This document shows positions 46,455 through 57,852 of a stretch of 64,000 nucleotides of DNA, piece after piece. A program made the position numbers and the translations under genes. Within the stretch, counting starts at the first letter, position 1, and each line of letters begins with the position of its first letter. This DNA is from Platerodrilus igneus. Taxonomy: Eukaryota; Arthropoda; Insecta; Coleoptera; Lycidae. A model generated the notes under the pieces. It searched no databases. It saw nothing but the letters and a program-made list of their open reading frames with translations, and was not told where the DNA came from. Location of the stretch: assembly GCA_036346225.1 (NCBI GenBank), contig JARFIW010001469.1:10138001-10202000 (forward strand), read 5' to 3'.

Positions 46455-46921
46455 AAGTTAAAACCTGTAGAATGCATGCGGATTAGAAGTGGAAAGCAGT
46501 TTTGACTACTTATGGTTTGTGGCGACTGCCTGCAATTTACCAGCACACAACAGAATTAAAGTGAGTCCTTTCCAATTTTTTGTAAGATTATCGATTAGTA
46601 CCTAACCTTGATATCCATTAAATTATTGAGGTGGCATCTTCTTTAGGATTTGTGTATAAACACTCATGATTGTATCCTTTTTAAACGCAATTTAAGTATA
46701 AAGCGCAAATCTTTTCAGGGTCTAATTATCAATGTACCGTACCTTTACGACTTGGTAATTGGATGAATGTCATGTGATTCATTTAGCGCTAAAACTAACA
46801 AGTTGATTTATTAAGTTTTTATAAGGGTAGTACATAATATAATTAGTTATTTAATTGCATCCTTGCAAAATTGCATTTGTCTTGATTAGTATAAATTTAT
46901 TGACAAATTAAAGGATTGAAA

Positions 46922-47402
46922 ATGGTTAGTAGTCATAGCGATTTAAAACAATTAATACGTAGACGCGATTCGACTGAATAAAGGGCTAACAGTTTTGCAA
47001 AATATCTAAACAGAATAAAAAATGCTTTTGATCATTCGGAGCTGATTGATAATGTAACAATCGATGAATTACAATTAAAAAGAGACAAATTCCTATTTTT
47101 GTTTCAGGAATTTGAAGAAGTTCAGTTAGAGATTGAAGTATTGTGTGCAAAAAAAGATTTAGAAACCGAATATGAAAAGCGTACAAAGCTTGATGATAGG
47201 TTTTCAAAGTATTTAGCGATTTCAAAAGGGTTGCTTAAATCATTATCCAAACCTGAAAGTTCGAGCGGCAACGCTTCGTGTACAAGTGATACTAGCTCCA
47301 AAAAAATGGCAAAGCTTCGAAATGAATGGTAGGAAGTAAATTTGAACAGGTAAAGTTGCCTGCGATTACCTTGCCGATATTTAATTCTGATTATCTATTG
47401 TG
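46922..47402 (+). pseudogene. BEL/Pao gag, N-terminal part
   Basis: Opens ATG GTT AGT and reads SDLKQLIRRRDSTE, then a stop at 46979, then FAKYLNRIKNAFDHSELID and a charged, probably coiled-coil stretch (FEEVQLEIEVLCAKK). After a shift near 47330 the conserved LPAITLPIFN motif appears (47353-47385). The frame is then broken by the LTR-like insertion at 47403. It forms the capsid precursor in the family. Confidence 0.8.
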
Positions 47403-48803
47403 TGCTACGTACCATTACGTAGCTGGAAGAAAACGTAAATATACCAGGCTAACTACCAATGCGGAGAGGGTAGAGGTTCCTAGCAACACAAAAATAATAC
47501 ATCGCCAACGATTTTCTATTTACAATAAAAAAAAACACAAATCTAGAAATTTCTGTCTAAACAGCAGAACAAAATTAACTAAGGTTACTATTTAATAAAA
47601 CAATTCTACTCTATGGACAAATTCACTAATTGTTCCACGAAGTGCGCAATTCGTAGCTAACATGCAATAAATCTAATCAGTACCAAAAAGAATAACGGTG
47701 ATACTTTCGTATAAGCGGATGGGTTAATTAAAAAAAAACATTAAATTTTGAAACCTTTCTAGTAAGGATTTTACCATACGAAGCATTTGTTATAACTCTA
47801 ATCGGTAAAAAAGAATACTGCTGATGCTTTCGTATAAGCAGATGGGTTAAGTACACAAAGTAAAAGCATTAAAGTTCGAAACTTTTCTAGTAAGGATTTT
47901 ACCAGAATAAACATTAGCGAATCTAATTTCAAATTGGGTTTATCCCTGGGTATGTCAGAAAAGGAACACAAATCACATACATGTGTCGGGATACTTATCT
48001 TGTCATCCCTCGGAATCAAATTGACTCAGCATCGCCGCGGTAGTCAGCAACAACCATGCTACTACCGTAATTGCAACGGCGGTCTACATGCAAGAGCAGT
48101 TGATCTACATCAAGGAATAATCGGGTTACGCAACAAGCAATTTAGCCTCCAGCTAAGAGCAAAAAAAAGGAAAATCTTACTAATATTAACAACTCAGGAG
48201 CGCTTACCGATACACACCAGATCCACAAATTTGATAGAGAAGAAACGTGTATCGCTCTTGGAGTAACAGAACGAGTAGTTTTTACAAGTGCATCAACGCA
48301 CAAGCTGAAGAATCGAAGTTTAAAAAGAGTTCAAAATAACACGAACTCGAAAAGCAAACATCCGCGTTATCGAAACGCGATTGAAACTGGAAAACACGGT
48401 TTTACCGGAGAATAGTAGGATATATTATTTCGATAAATCTTTGGATGGGAAACCCACTAAAACGCAATTATACGTTATCGAAAGGTATAACGCGCTCACG
48501 GTTACCTAACCAGCATCTTGACTAATTAATTTGTAGCATAAACTTGTCGTTTCAAAACAACTAGATTTACGTTGAGAAATTCTTAAAAAGAGTATTTATT
48601 ATTAATTATGCGGAAAGATTTAACAATAGACATAGAATTGATACAAACGGATAATGAGTTAACAAGGGATTTGAGTTGAAAATTATGGTAAAGTGAGCTT
48701 ATCTAAACAGGTACGATATATCGGGTATTGTTGGAGAATTTAATACTAGAAAAGGAATTTATGTAGATAAAATAACCAATTATTGCCGAAAATGAACGTA
48801 ACA
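47403..48803 (-). mobile_element. Solo-LTR-like element, copy 1, inserted in BEL gag
   Basis: 1401 bp between TGCTACGTAC (47403) and ACGTAACA (48803), flanked by TGTG at 47399-47402 and 48804-48807. Removing it restores the gag reading ...SDYLL-CIEFKNTFDAL. It is the reverse complement of the 43517-45147 element. No ORF over 110 codons and no motif. Confidence 0.8.
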
Positions 48804-49678
48804 TGTGTATTGAATTTAAAAATACATTTGACGCTCTAATTCACCAAAATGATACTTTATCGAACATTCAAAAGTATCACTATTTGCGCGCGAATTTGAG
48901 TCCAGAAAGCGTAAAGATTATTCAAAATTTAGAATTTAGCTCGAGTAACTATATTCACGCTTGAATGACCTTGTGTAATCGCTTTGATAACTCGAGAATG
49001 CTCGTGAATAATCATCTTAAGGGATTATTTAATATGGAAACGTTAAACAAAGGATCGGCTAATGGATTAAGAAATTTAGTAGATAATGTAAGTAAGCATT
49101 TGAGATTTTTGAAAACGTTAGATGTTCATACTGAGTCATGGGATGTAATCATTATTTACATGGTTACTCAAAAATTATACAAAGTTACTTCTAGAGAATG
49201 GGTGCGCTTTAAAGAGGACAACCAATTGCCAAAATTATCGGAATTTTTACCTTCTTGCAAAATCGGGCCAATTTCTTGAAAACACTAGAACTAAATAGTA
49301 GAAAAGCCAAAGAGCCTACTGAAAATAAAAAAAGGTCTAAGCAATTTTCATTGGTAGTTAATAACACTCCACAAAGATCATGCAACTTGTGCAAGGAATC
49401 ACATGTAATTTACAATTTTTAAAGCTTCCCATTCCCGAAAGATGGGATAAGATTAAATCTTTAAAGTTATGTTGTAATTGTTTATGTAATGGGCATTTTA
49501 CAAGGCAGTGTAAACATAGAGGTTGCAAAATTTGCCATAAACGGCACAGTGGTTTATTGCACGGACAGGCTGCAAATCCTGTGGATTCCGCTAACCCAAT
49601 TACAAACGCTACTGCAACTTCAACCAGCCCCGCCGCTTCAGCTTCAACAGTGTTGACAAATTGTTTTGAAGTCTAATG
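48804..49678 (+). pseudogene. BEL/Pao gag, C-terminal part with zinc knuckle
   Basis: Resumes CIEFKNTFDALIHQNDTLS and IQKYHYLRANLSPES (48865), then a stop at 48962 and CNRFDNSRMLVNNHLKGLF (48970). The SLKLCCNCLCNGHFTRQCKH knuckle (49459-49517) is followed by CKICHKRHSGLLH (49526), the double cysteine/histidine array usual for BEL/Pao. A Ser/Thr/Ala-rich linker leads to the protease. Confidence 0.85.
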
Positions 49679-50366
49679 AAAATCACAATTTTGATGCTGA
49701 AGTTGCTTCCTTTGTTACAAATTCAGATTTAGATTATGTTCTGTTGTCAACAGCAGAAATTTTGGTGTATGACAAAAATGGGACAGCGCATACAGCCTTA
49801 GCTATTTTGGATTCTGGAAGTCAATCGTGTTTTGTGACTGCGAAGTTGTGCAAACAACTAGGATTAATAGTATTGCTTCTAATTTAAGCAAGAAATGTGA
49901 GATTATGATTCATTCATTGTATAATAGATTTAAATCTACGATTTCTTGTTTCATTGTTCCACAACTTACTGGAAAACTCCCAGCTTATGATTTTAATGTT
50001 TTGAATTTGAAAATTCCTCCAAACATTCAATTAGCCAATCCTAATTTTCATGTAAGTAAACCCATTGATTTGTTGATTGGTGCAAATTTGTTTTGGACGC
50101 TGCTCAGTGAGAGCAAGATTTCGTTAGGAAAAAATCTACCTATTCTTCAGAATACAGTTCTAGGTTATGTAGTATCAGGGGTATTATCTCATCCGATAAA
50201 AACTATTCAGTGCTGTTTTGTGACACAATCCATTGAAAATGATTTGCAAAAGTTCTGGGTCATCGAAGAACCCAAGCAGAAGGTAGATTTCTCAAAAGAT
50301 GAAAAGATTGTGAAGAATTTTACAAAAAAACCTTATTTCGCGACAATAATGAGAAGTTTGTACTGA
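49679..50366 (+). pseudogene. BEL/Pao aspartic protease and linker
   Basis: The retropepsin active site ILDSGSQSCFVT lies at 49806-49841, followed by KLCKQLGL. One frameshift near 49870 moves the reading to the next frame, which continues IDLLIGANLFWTLL (50065), the typical block after the BEL protease, and GYVVSGVL (50164). The enzyme matures the polyprotein by cleavage. Confidence 0.8.
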
Positions 50367-50990
50367 GAATTCCATTAAAGGATTTCTCTCCCGAATTAGG
50401 AGATTCGAAAGTCTTTGCAATTAAGGGCATGTTACAATTAGAAAAAGATTTCAAAAACATGTTCAATTTAAAAATGAATATGCGTCTTTTACAAAGGAAT
50501 ATAGCGATTTAGGGCATATGACTATATCTAACGAGTTGGGTGGTAATAAAATGGGGTATTTTCTACAGCACCTTGGAATAATGCGAGAGAACAGTCTAAC
50601 AACAAAATTAAGAGTTGTCTTCAACGGCTCGGCCCCTAGTAGTAATGGTATATCACTTAATGATATTCAGCATTCAGGCCCATCCATACAAAATAATATT
50701 TTTGAAATTTTAATTCGATTTCGAGAACACCCTTTTGTTGTCATTGCAGACATTGCCAAAATGTATAGGCAGATTCTTGTTCATCCAGATGATAGGACAC
50801 CTCCAACAAATTGTTTGGAGAAACGAAGTTTCAAAGAATTTATCTGTTTATCATCTAAACACTGTAACGTACGGCACGACTAGTGTCGATGATTTAATTA
50901 CAGGATTTTCCGATGAAAATCAAGCCATTACAATTTGCAAAGAAATTAGTGATATACTCAAAACAGCTACATTTCAATTACGAAAATGAG
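50367..50990 (+). pseudogene. BEL/Pao reverse transcriptase with active-site deletion
   Basis: Readable blocks: HLGIMRENSLTTKLRVVFNG (50560-50625), GISLNDIQHSGPSIQNNIFE (50648), then VVIADIAKMYRQILVHPDD (50737), which holds the first catalytic aspartate. The frame shifts at ~50800, and TVTYGTT is joined directly to SVDDLITGF (50863-50905). About 45 residues normally between these motifs are missing, so the YVDD box lacks its support. Frame changes and stops add to the damage. Confidence 0.8.
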
Positions 50991-51005
50991 CTTCAAATAG
51001 TCCAA

Positions 51006-52111
51006 TTATTTTAAAGACCTTTCATGACAATTTTGATTCATGATCAGTTCTTAATTTAGGGGATAATGAGAGCATAAAAACTTTAGGAATTCAATGGTTC
51101 TGCAAACAAGATATGTTATCTTATGCCGTCTATATTGGAAAATCCGATTCTGAAATTACGAAGCGATCAATTTTATCGGTTATTGCAAAAGATATATTAT
51201 CCGCTTGGTTTAGTCAGTCCTTGCACTATTATTGCAAAATTAATGATGCAAAGGCTTTGGTCAATAAAAACTGATTGGGACACAGAGGTGTATCCGGATT
51301 TACCAATACAATGGAACAAATTTAGGTCAAATTTAAATAAGCTCAATCAACTACACATTCCAAGATCGGTAATATGCAAAGATGCCATGGTAAAGGAACT
51401 TCATGGATTCAGCGATTCGTCCAAAGACACTTATAGCGCAGAAATTTACATATGAACTATTGATTCAAAAAATGAAATATATGTAAAACTATTATGTGAT
51501 GAAACAGCGGTTGCTCCTTTACAAATCATTACAGTACCTAGACTCGAACTTTGTGGCACTCTTTTACTGGCTCAGTTAATGCATTCTGTCCAAGATTCCT
51601 TGACTACCAATATTGATTATTATCTGTGGCGCAATTCACAAATTGTGTTACATTGGATAAATACTTGCCCAAGTAAACTTCAAGTATTCGTCGGCCATCG
51701 AGTGTCTGATATTAGACACCTGACAGATATTAAAAGATGTAATTATGTAAGTACGAATCAAAATCCTGCAGATGTAGCTACACGAGGATTACAACCTGAT
51801 GAGCTCGCACATTGCGACTTATGGTGGAAGAGGTCCTCCTTTCTCCAACTCCACGATTATCAGCCAGATCCTTTCAAATTCAATGATTCATGTGATCTTC
51901 TTGAACTAAGGTCAAAACAAAAAACACTTACCACAACTATTAATGAGCCTTTCAATCTATTTCCACGATTTTCTAGTTATTCAAAAATTAATTCGGGTAG
52001 TGGCATATTGTTGTCGATTTATTCATAATCTTAAACGTCCAAACAAGGAAACTCGTTCTATAAGTGTCTCGGAGTTAAATGATAGTAGAATTAAGGTAAT
52101 GAAATCGTTGC
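51006..52111 (+). pseudogene. BEL/Pao RNase H region and start of integrase
   Basis: PLGLVSPCTIIAKLMMQRLW (51204) is the start of the BEL-specific region after RT. HGFSDSSKDTYSAEIYI (51402) contains the first RNase H acidic residue, RLELCGTLLLAQL (51542) the second, and QIVLHWINT (51638) the position after the third. NPADVATRG (51762) and LWWKR precede the integrase N-terminus (LIRVVAYCCRFIHNLKRP, 51980). The integrase catalytic core never appears: repeat sequence takes over at ~52112. Confidence 0.85.
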
Positions 52112-52785
52112 AAAAACAGGAAAACTTTTTTCTACTAAAAAATAATCTACTCCCTTACACCACCGCAAATGGAAATCAGTAAGCATTATCTAAAGTGCTT
52201 TTATAATATCTTCTTTTCATATTGGTTTTCAAAATAACAGATCGATACAGAAAGGCAAAAAATCCTTTTCGTCATTAAAAAAATAAGTTGTCTCTCACAT
52301 GGGGGCCAAGAAAAATTTATTTGCATTACTTAAAACGCTTTTAAACAACAACCTTTCAAACTGCGCTTTATAACAAGTCGTTGTATAAAAGAAGAAAACC
52401 CTTTCCGTTAAAAATCAAATTTTTGACCCCCACAAATTTGACCACAGAAAATTTGTTTGCACGGCTAAAAACCCTTTTGCATTATCTACTTTCCATATTG
52501 AGTTTTGAGGCTTGTACCCCCAAAACTCCCCGACTATGAGAAAAGTTTGTTTGAGCTGATTAGAGCGCTTTTATACTATATTCTTTTCGTATTGGTTTTC
52601 GTAATAACAAATCGTTGTCAAAAACAAGACACCTATTTTTACATTAAAAAATAAATGTCGCCCCCTCAAACCACGGCAAATGGAAATCAGTAAACATTGT
52701 CTAAAATGCTTATATTCTATCTTTTTCCTGTTGGTTTCCAAAATAACAAGTCGACGAGTACACAAAACTTTAAACATTTTTCAAT
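52112..52785. repeat. Diverged ~140-bp tandem array, block 1
   Basis: Units repeat CTTTTATA..., then TATTGGTTTTC.TAATAACAAATCG, then AAACAGGAAACCT-type sequence, then AAAAATAA and a C-rich CCCCC.CA stretch, then AAATTTGTTTGCA. Markers fall near 52221, 52367, 52496, 52590 and 52735, giving steps of about 95-146 bp. The apparent ORF end after the BEL element is the first unit. Confidence 0.75.
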
Positions 52786-53875
52786 TGAAGGAACAGGTAA
52801 AAGTCCGAAAGGGCTAAATGTGAGGACTAGGGCGAGTGTTCCAGTAATTCGAATCGTAAATCCCTAAATGAATCATAACAATGCGCGATTTGTGTCAAGG
52901 TGCTTTGTCCTGCAAAAACAACACACTTTCACACTTTTCACTAACATGCTGTCTTGTTTCATTAATGTCCTCTCTTAGGGTGATTAGTAATTTAGAACAA
53001 TCTCCGGTGCTGGTTTGATCCCTTTTTAGGTAATCAATCATACTCCACAGATAAGCCAAAAAGCGACGCAAGAACTTTACCGGCGGATTTCTGAATTTGA
53101 AACTTCTTAGACTTTGGGTAACCATAATGCATTCACTTCATCGATTGCTGTTTTGTTTCTGGATTATTAGTCACAAAACGGTTCTAAACATCCCAATGTT
53201 TTATAAAACGGCCACAGATTGACCATGATGCCTACCACTCTTGCTCGTTGGTGTTAAGCGTTTAGGCATTTGAAAATAAATCCATTTTGCAAAAATTTGA
53301 TATTTAAATCGACGTCAGCTATATGACGAACGCTTTCATATGAAATCATTAATGCCTCAGCTATATGTTTCAGTCCAATTAGGCGGTTTGAAAATATCAT
53401 GTCAAGAACTGTGTCAATATTTTCGGGAGTGGACACTGCGATGCTTCCAATCTTGTTCGTTTGTGTCAGACTTTCAGGCATTTGGAAATATATTTTGCAA
53501 AATTTTTTTGATATCTAAATCGACGTGAATTATATGATGAACGCATTCATATGAAATCATTAATGCCTCAGCTTTATCTTTCAGCCCAATTAGGCGGTTT
53601 GAAAATATCATGTCATGAACTGTGTCGATATTTTCGGGGGTGGACAACTCTATCGATTTTTCTAATCGCTACTATCTTCGACGGGATCTCCTTTTTTCAG
53701 CGACGCAGTCCAAATTTCAGTCGCGTATGATGGACATTGATCGCCAAATGTATTAAGCACGTATTCATAAATCTCCTTACCACTTATTCTCTTCAAATAC
53801 AAGTATTTGATGATGGCTAAGTCTAATTTATCGATTTTCACATTTGGATTCCACGTGCTTTTTTTTAAACCAGCA
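52786..53875 (-). pseudogene. mariner-type transposase inserted in the tandem array
   Basis: On the minus strand: NPNVKIDKLDLAIIKYLYLK (53840, helix-turn-helix), TFGDQCPSYATEIW (53745), a duplicated second DNA-binding region (53478-53640 and 53265-53440), GIMVNLWPFYKT-like sequence (53215) and DYSKLLITLREDI (52985). VSEKCESVLFLQDKAP (52930) covers the second catalytic acid. The frame ends SPHLALSDFYLFLQL-like (52800). The C-terminus is cut at 52786. Frames are broken at many points. Confidence 0.75.
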
Positions 53876-53979
53876 ATGCTTCAGCTTTTTTAAGTAAGAT
53901 TTATGTTCAAGGAAATGGCCTAGGAGAACTTGTTATCAAGACACCTCGTAACAAGTGGTCTTCTAAAAGTAGGAACCTT

Positions 53980-54880
53980 TTTTTCCGCCCCCCACAGACT
54001 GTGAGAAAAATCTATTTGCATTGCATACAGTGATTTTATGCTATATTCTTTTCGTATTGGTTTTAGTAACAACAAATCGTGGCCACAAACAGGAAACCTT
54101 TTATCCACTAAAAAATAATATCGCTCGCATAGACTGCGCAAATGGAATTACAAAGCACTGCCGAAAGTGCTTTTATACTATCTATGTTATATTGGTTTTC
54201 AAAACAACAAACCGACGCACACAAGCGAAAAATCCGCTAAAAAGATCGTATCACCCCTTTCTGGTGGATGCTAAGAAAAATTTGTATTTTTAACCTAAAG
54301 TGTTTTGAACTACCAACTTTTCATTATACACTTTATAATAATAAGCCATTGTATAAAAGTAGGAACCTCTTGTTCCAGCCGAAAATCCCCACCTCAATTG
54401 GTCGAAGGGAAATTTGTCTGCACTGTGGAAAGCGCGATCATATTGAGTTTTGTAATAACAACTCGTTGCATAACAACAAGAACTTTTTTACCTGTTGAAA
54501 ATGTAATTTCCGCTCCCGACATATGACCGCTAAGGGAAATTTGTTTCTACTGCCTAAAGCGCCTTCATTTTATCTACCTTTTATATTGTGTTGTATAATA
54601 ACAAATCGTTGTCAGAAACCAAGAACCTCTTTTTCCCATTAAACAGTTTCCACTCCATATTCTGTATGGGAAATTTGCTTGCACTTTTTAAAACGGCTTT
54701 GTACTAATCTTCTTTTGCTATTGGTTTTCGTAATAACAGGTCTTTGCATAAACGTAGACAATTGTTTTCACTAAAAATGTGATTTCCTATCCCCACAGAC
54801 AGCTTCTAGAGAAAATTTGTTGGCATCGCCTACAACGCTTTTATATTGTACTTTGTATATTCTGACTTGATTTATGCGCC
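53980..54880. repeat. Diverged ~140-bp tandem array, block 2
   Basis: Same units as block 1, with markers near 54055, 54192, 54333, 54442, 54590, 54720 and 54857. The typical step is ~137 bp, with one short unit. Units differ by roughly a third, so the array is old. It is continuous with block 1 apart from the mariner insertion. Confidence 0.8.
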
Positions 54881-54899
54881 TATGTGAAAAGTAACAAAT

Positions 54900-54965
54900 G
54901 ACCAAGGTTGGAAAAATAGATTTTTAAAAAAAACAAATCATTGATTTTTTAATTTTTTTTGTGTA
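54900..54965. repeat. Possible left TIR of a DNA element around RTE copy E
   Basis: CAAGGTTGGAAAAATAGATT and the following AAATCATTGATTTTTTAA match, in inverted form, 61780-61848 (…AAATCAATGATTTTTAAAG…AAATCGAGCCAGCACTG). The pair brackets a 6.9-kb segment that includes RTE copy E. Confidence 0.45.
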
Positions 54966-55114
54966 TTTGTAATTAGATAGAAACAAAACACTCTAAAGGT
55001 AAAAACCAGCTAAAGTTATTACATTGAAATTTCGTTATATTGCGATTTAAATAGCATTCTTAAATTTTCTTCATTCAAAAGACGATAAATAATTGCATTA
55101 TTCAAAAAATAACA

Positions 55115-55291
55115 CGGTCAAAAATACATGAATCAGCGTTCACTAAGGTGGAAAATGCACACAGCTACTAGCAACATTTTAGTCATATCCTGCCCTGACT
55201 CATAATTATAAAACATCCAAAAATACACGCGTCAGCAAGTTGGAAAATGCGCAAATAGACAGCAATATTACTGTCATATCCTGTCCAGACT
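55115..55291 (+). repeat. Direct duplication, two ~80-bp copies
   Basis: CAAAAATACATGAATCAGCG...TTTAGTCATATCCTGCCCTGAC (55116-55199) recurs as CAAAAATACACGCGTCAGCA...ACTGTCATATCCTGTCCAGAC (55218-55291). No function visible. Confidence 0.6.
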
Positions 55292-55849
55292 TGCAGTGGC
55301 TGTAACACTATAAAATGTTGGCGTTGAACTTCTGAAAGTTCATTTTATTTGTTAGACCTTCATGCGCCGGTGCAGTGTGATCTAAATACGTTTATAGTTT
55401 ATCAATTTATTTTATATCAGTTAACGTATTTCTGAACGGACCTGCACCTTGACAAAATTGTAGAATATCAGAAAGGGTAGAAAGGCTTGAGTGTTTCAGT
55501 GAGCTAAAGAACCCCACCATAGGTTTAACCAAATTATTGGAGTCTTTAGTGAAGAACCAAGTTAGAAAGTTCACGAAAAAGGGCAATCGTACATTCAGTA
55601 CAGAGTGGCAGAGACCACAGGGGTCGGTATGGCATTCCAAGACACACTATTGCGATGTGCAAGGCAACGGGAAATCACCCCATTACCTCCCAAGAACACA
55701 GCGTACTAAAATCGCTTAAAAAATGATGCCATTCTCTGAAGTAAAAGATTCCGGAATTTAAAAAATTCCTCATTCGGATCTCCGAGAGGGAACTACTTCA
55801 GAAGATGTGATCCGCATGTTCAAAATCACATGTAGAGAATGTCAGAAAC

Positions 55850-56560
55850 ATGAAGCAAGTAGATAAGCTAGAGAATTTGAAAAATGAAATGGATAGGTTA
55901 GCTTTGGATATAGTTGGAATTAGCAAAGTTGGGTGGTCAGAGCGGGGGATTTTTGGAACGGAAACTTTACGGTAATTCATACAGGATCGGAGGAAGGAAA
56001 TTCTGGTGTGGGGACAGTTATGCGAAAAAACACGACAACGTGTAGAAAACTACTTATAAAAGAACGAAAGAGTACTCATGGTTAGATTAGAATCTAAACC
56101 GGCTAATACAGTAATAATACAAGTATACATGTCCACCTCTGACTACAGTGAGAGGAAGTGGTAGAGGCGATCTACAAAGATATCGAAGACAGACTAAGAT
56201 ACGTAAAAGGACATAAAATTTTAATAATTACGGGGGATTTTAATGCAGTGGTAGGCGAGTATATGGAAGGGACGGTAGTAGGATTACTTGGTTTAGGAAC
56301 GAGAAACAACAAGGGAAATAGGCTGGTAGAATTTTGGGACAAGAACAATTTAACCATCAACATCTTGCTAGAAGACGATACACGTGGAAAATGTCAGGAT
56401 ACATAGGGAGATTTCAAACAGATTACATTCTTTGTGTTTGAAAACTAGGAACCTGTATTCCCAAGTTGGGCGAGTTATAGAAGGTTCTGCCCATACCTTA
56501 TTCTGGGAAACATCATACTGCCATTCCCGTTCGACAACGGTTTAGAAATCGAATAAAAGA
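55850..56560 (+). pseudogene. APE-like endonuclease of RTE copy E
   Basis: KQVDKLENLKNEMDRLALDI-like start (55858), an IHTGSEEGN strand (55975), then the 56158-56406 frame with EDRLRYVKGHKILIITGDFN (56185-56245), which holds the catalytic Asp-Phe-Asn. NRLVEFWDKNNLTI follows (56320). The C-terminal part is replaced after ~56430 by unrelated sequence up to ~56560, so the catalytic His is missing. Confidence 0.8.
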
Positions 56561-56639
56561 TAAAGATAAAGATATTCACAAAAGATTTGAGAAAAAAATC
56601 AAACGAATTGCTGAAAGAAATCAGAAAAATTTCTGATAG

Positions 56640-57852
56640 TAAGAAAGTAGAAACAATTGAATAACATTAAATCCAGCCTAGATGTGGCGGCCAGAGATAT
56701 TCTGGGGTATAAACAGAAAGAAAATAAGAAACCATGGGTAACAAAGGATATTCAGAATTTAATAGAAGAAAGGCGAAAATACACAAACAGACTAGATGAA
56801 GCTGGAAAACAGATACAAAGCCATAAAATAAGAAATTATTCGCAAATGCAGGAAAGCTAAAGAATAATGAATTTATGAAAAATGCAAAGCGGTACAAACC
56901 TAATGGAAATGGGAAAGACCGACAAATAATACAAACTAATTAGAATGAATTTTAGGGATATAGAAAGGTATAGCAAAAACGTAAGGGGCGCGAGAGGAGA
57001 CATCATGATAGAAAATGTAGATAAAGTGGTTGGATTGGAAAAATATATAAGGAACTTCTATGCAGGAGAGGAACTAACAGCATTAGAACAGGAAACAGAC
57101 ATTGAAAATGATGACTTGGGATATCCTATACTTAGAGATGAGTTTAAATTAGCATTAAAAGGTCTGAAAAATGGTAAGGCGACGGATACAGATAAGGTGC
57201 AAGTAGAAACTGGAAAAGCCGCTGGACAATCAGTAACAGAACGTCTATTCCAACTTATAAGCTATATGTATGAGACAGGCGAGATACCCACAAATTTCAA
57301 ACGTAACATCATAGTGACTATATCAAAAAGAAAGGCGCGGATAGATGTGAAAATTTTAGAACAATAAGTTTGACAGAATACGGGTCAAAAATATTAACTA
57401 GAATTGTACAAAGGCGAATAGAAAAACGAGCTGACGAAATACTAGAAGATCAATTTGGGTTTAGACGAAACAGGGGAACACGGCTGGCTATTTTAGCTCT
57501 GAGAGTGATAATAGAGAAAATAATAGAAAAAGGGGAAAGCGTGTATATAGAGTTTGTAGATCTGGAAAAAGCATTCGACAATGTAAAATGGAAAAAAATG
57601 TTCAAAATACTCAAAAAGATTGGAATGAGTTATAGGGATAGCCGAATAGTACATAGCTTATACAAAGAGCAAACGCCAGTAATATAATTAGAGCAGAAAC
57701 GTAGAGAAGAACATTAGAAAAGGGGGGAGACAGGGATGTGCCCTACCCCCATTGATTTTTAACTTGTACATTGAAGAGACAATGGATAATGTCAAATGCA
57801 AGAAGACATTTGGAATTAATATGCTTAGATTTACAGATGATATAGCGGTATT
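56640..57852 (+). pseudogene. RT domain of RTE copy E, fingers and palm
   Basis: Linker KNIKSSLDVAARDILGYKQK (56660); LKNGKATDTDKVQ (57165); MYETGEIPTNFKRNIIVTI (57267); then the 57370-57687 frame with DQFGFRRNRGTRLAILALRV and SVYIEFVDLEKAFDNVKW (57537-57590), intact around the first catalytic Asp. After a frame change, RQGCALPPLIFN (57729) and FTDDIAVL (57830-57853) follow, keeping both active-site aspartates (FTDD instead of F/YADD). The sequence is then cut by the insertion at 57853. Confidence 0.85.

Larger units (their letters stand above)
46032..52111 (+). mobile_element. BEL/Pao LTR retrotransposon, truncated and interrupted
   Basis: 5' LTR (ending ACA at 46435), tRNA-Tyr primer-binding site, gag with a zinc-knuckle region, aspartic protease, RT, BEL-type RNase H and the start of the integrase region are present in order. 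The order and motifs are diagnostic of BEL/Pao. A 1.4-kb LTR-like element splits gag at 47403-48803. The 3' part (most of the integrase and the 3' LTR) is missing: coding sequence stops at ~52111, where a ~140-bp tandem array begins. Several stops and one deletion across the RT active site make it inactive. Confidence 0.88.

Noticed and set aside
52030..52182. End of a BEL ORF (…NNLLPYTTANGNQ) as integrase
   Set aside because: From 52112 on, the same DNA recurs in the tandem array, so these codons are read through repeat sequence.
52112..54880. CRISPR-like array
   Set aside because: Repeats are ~140 bp, diverged, with no constant short repeat and unique spacer pattern, and the DNA is eukaryotic.
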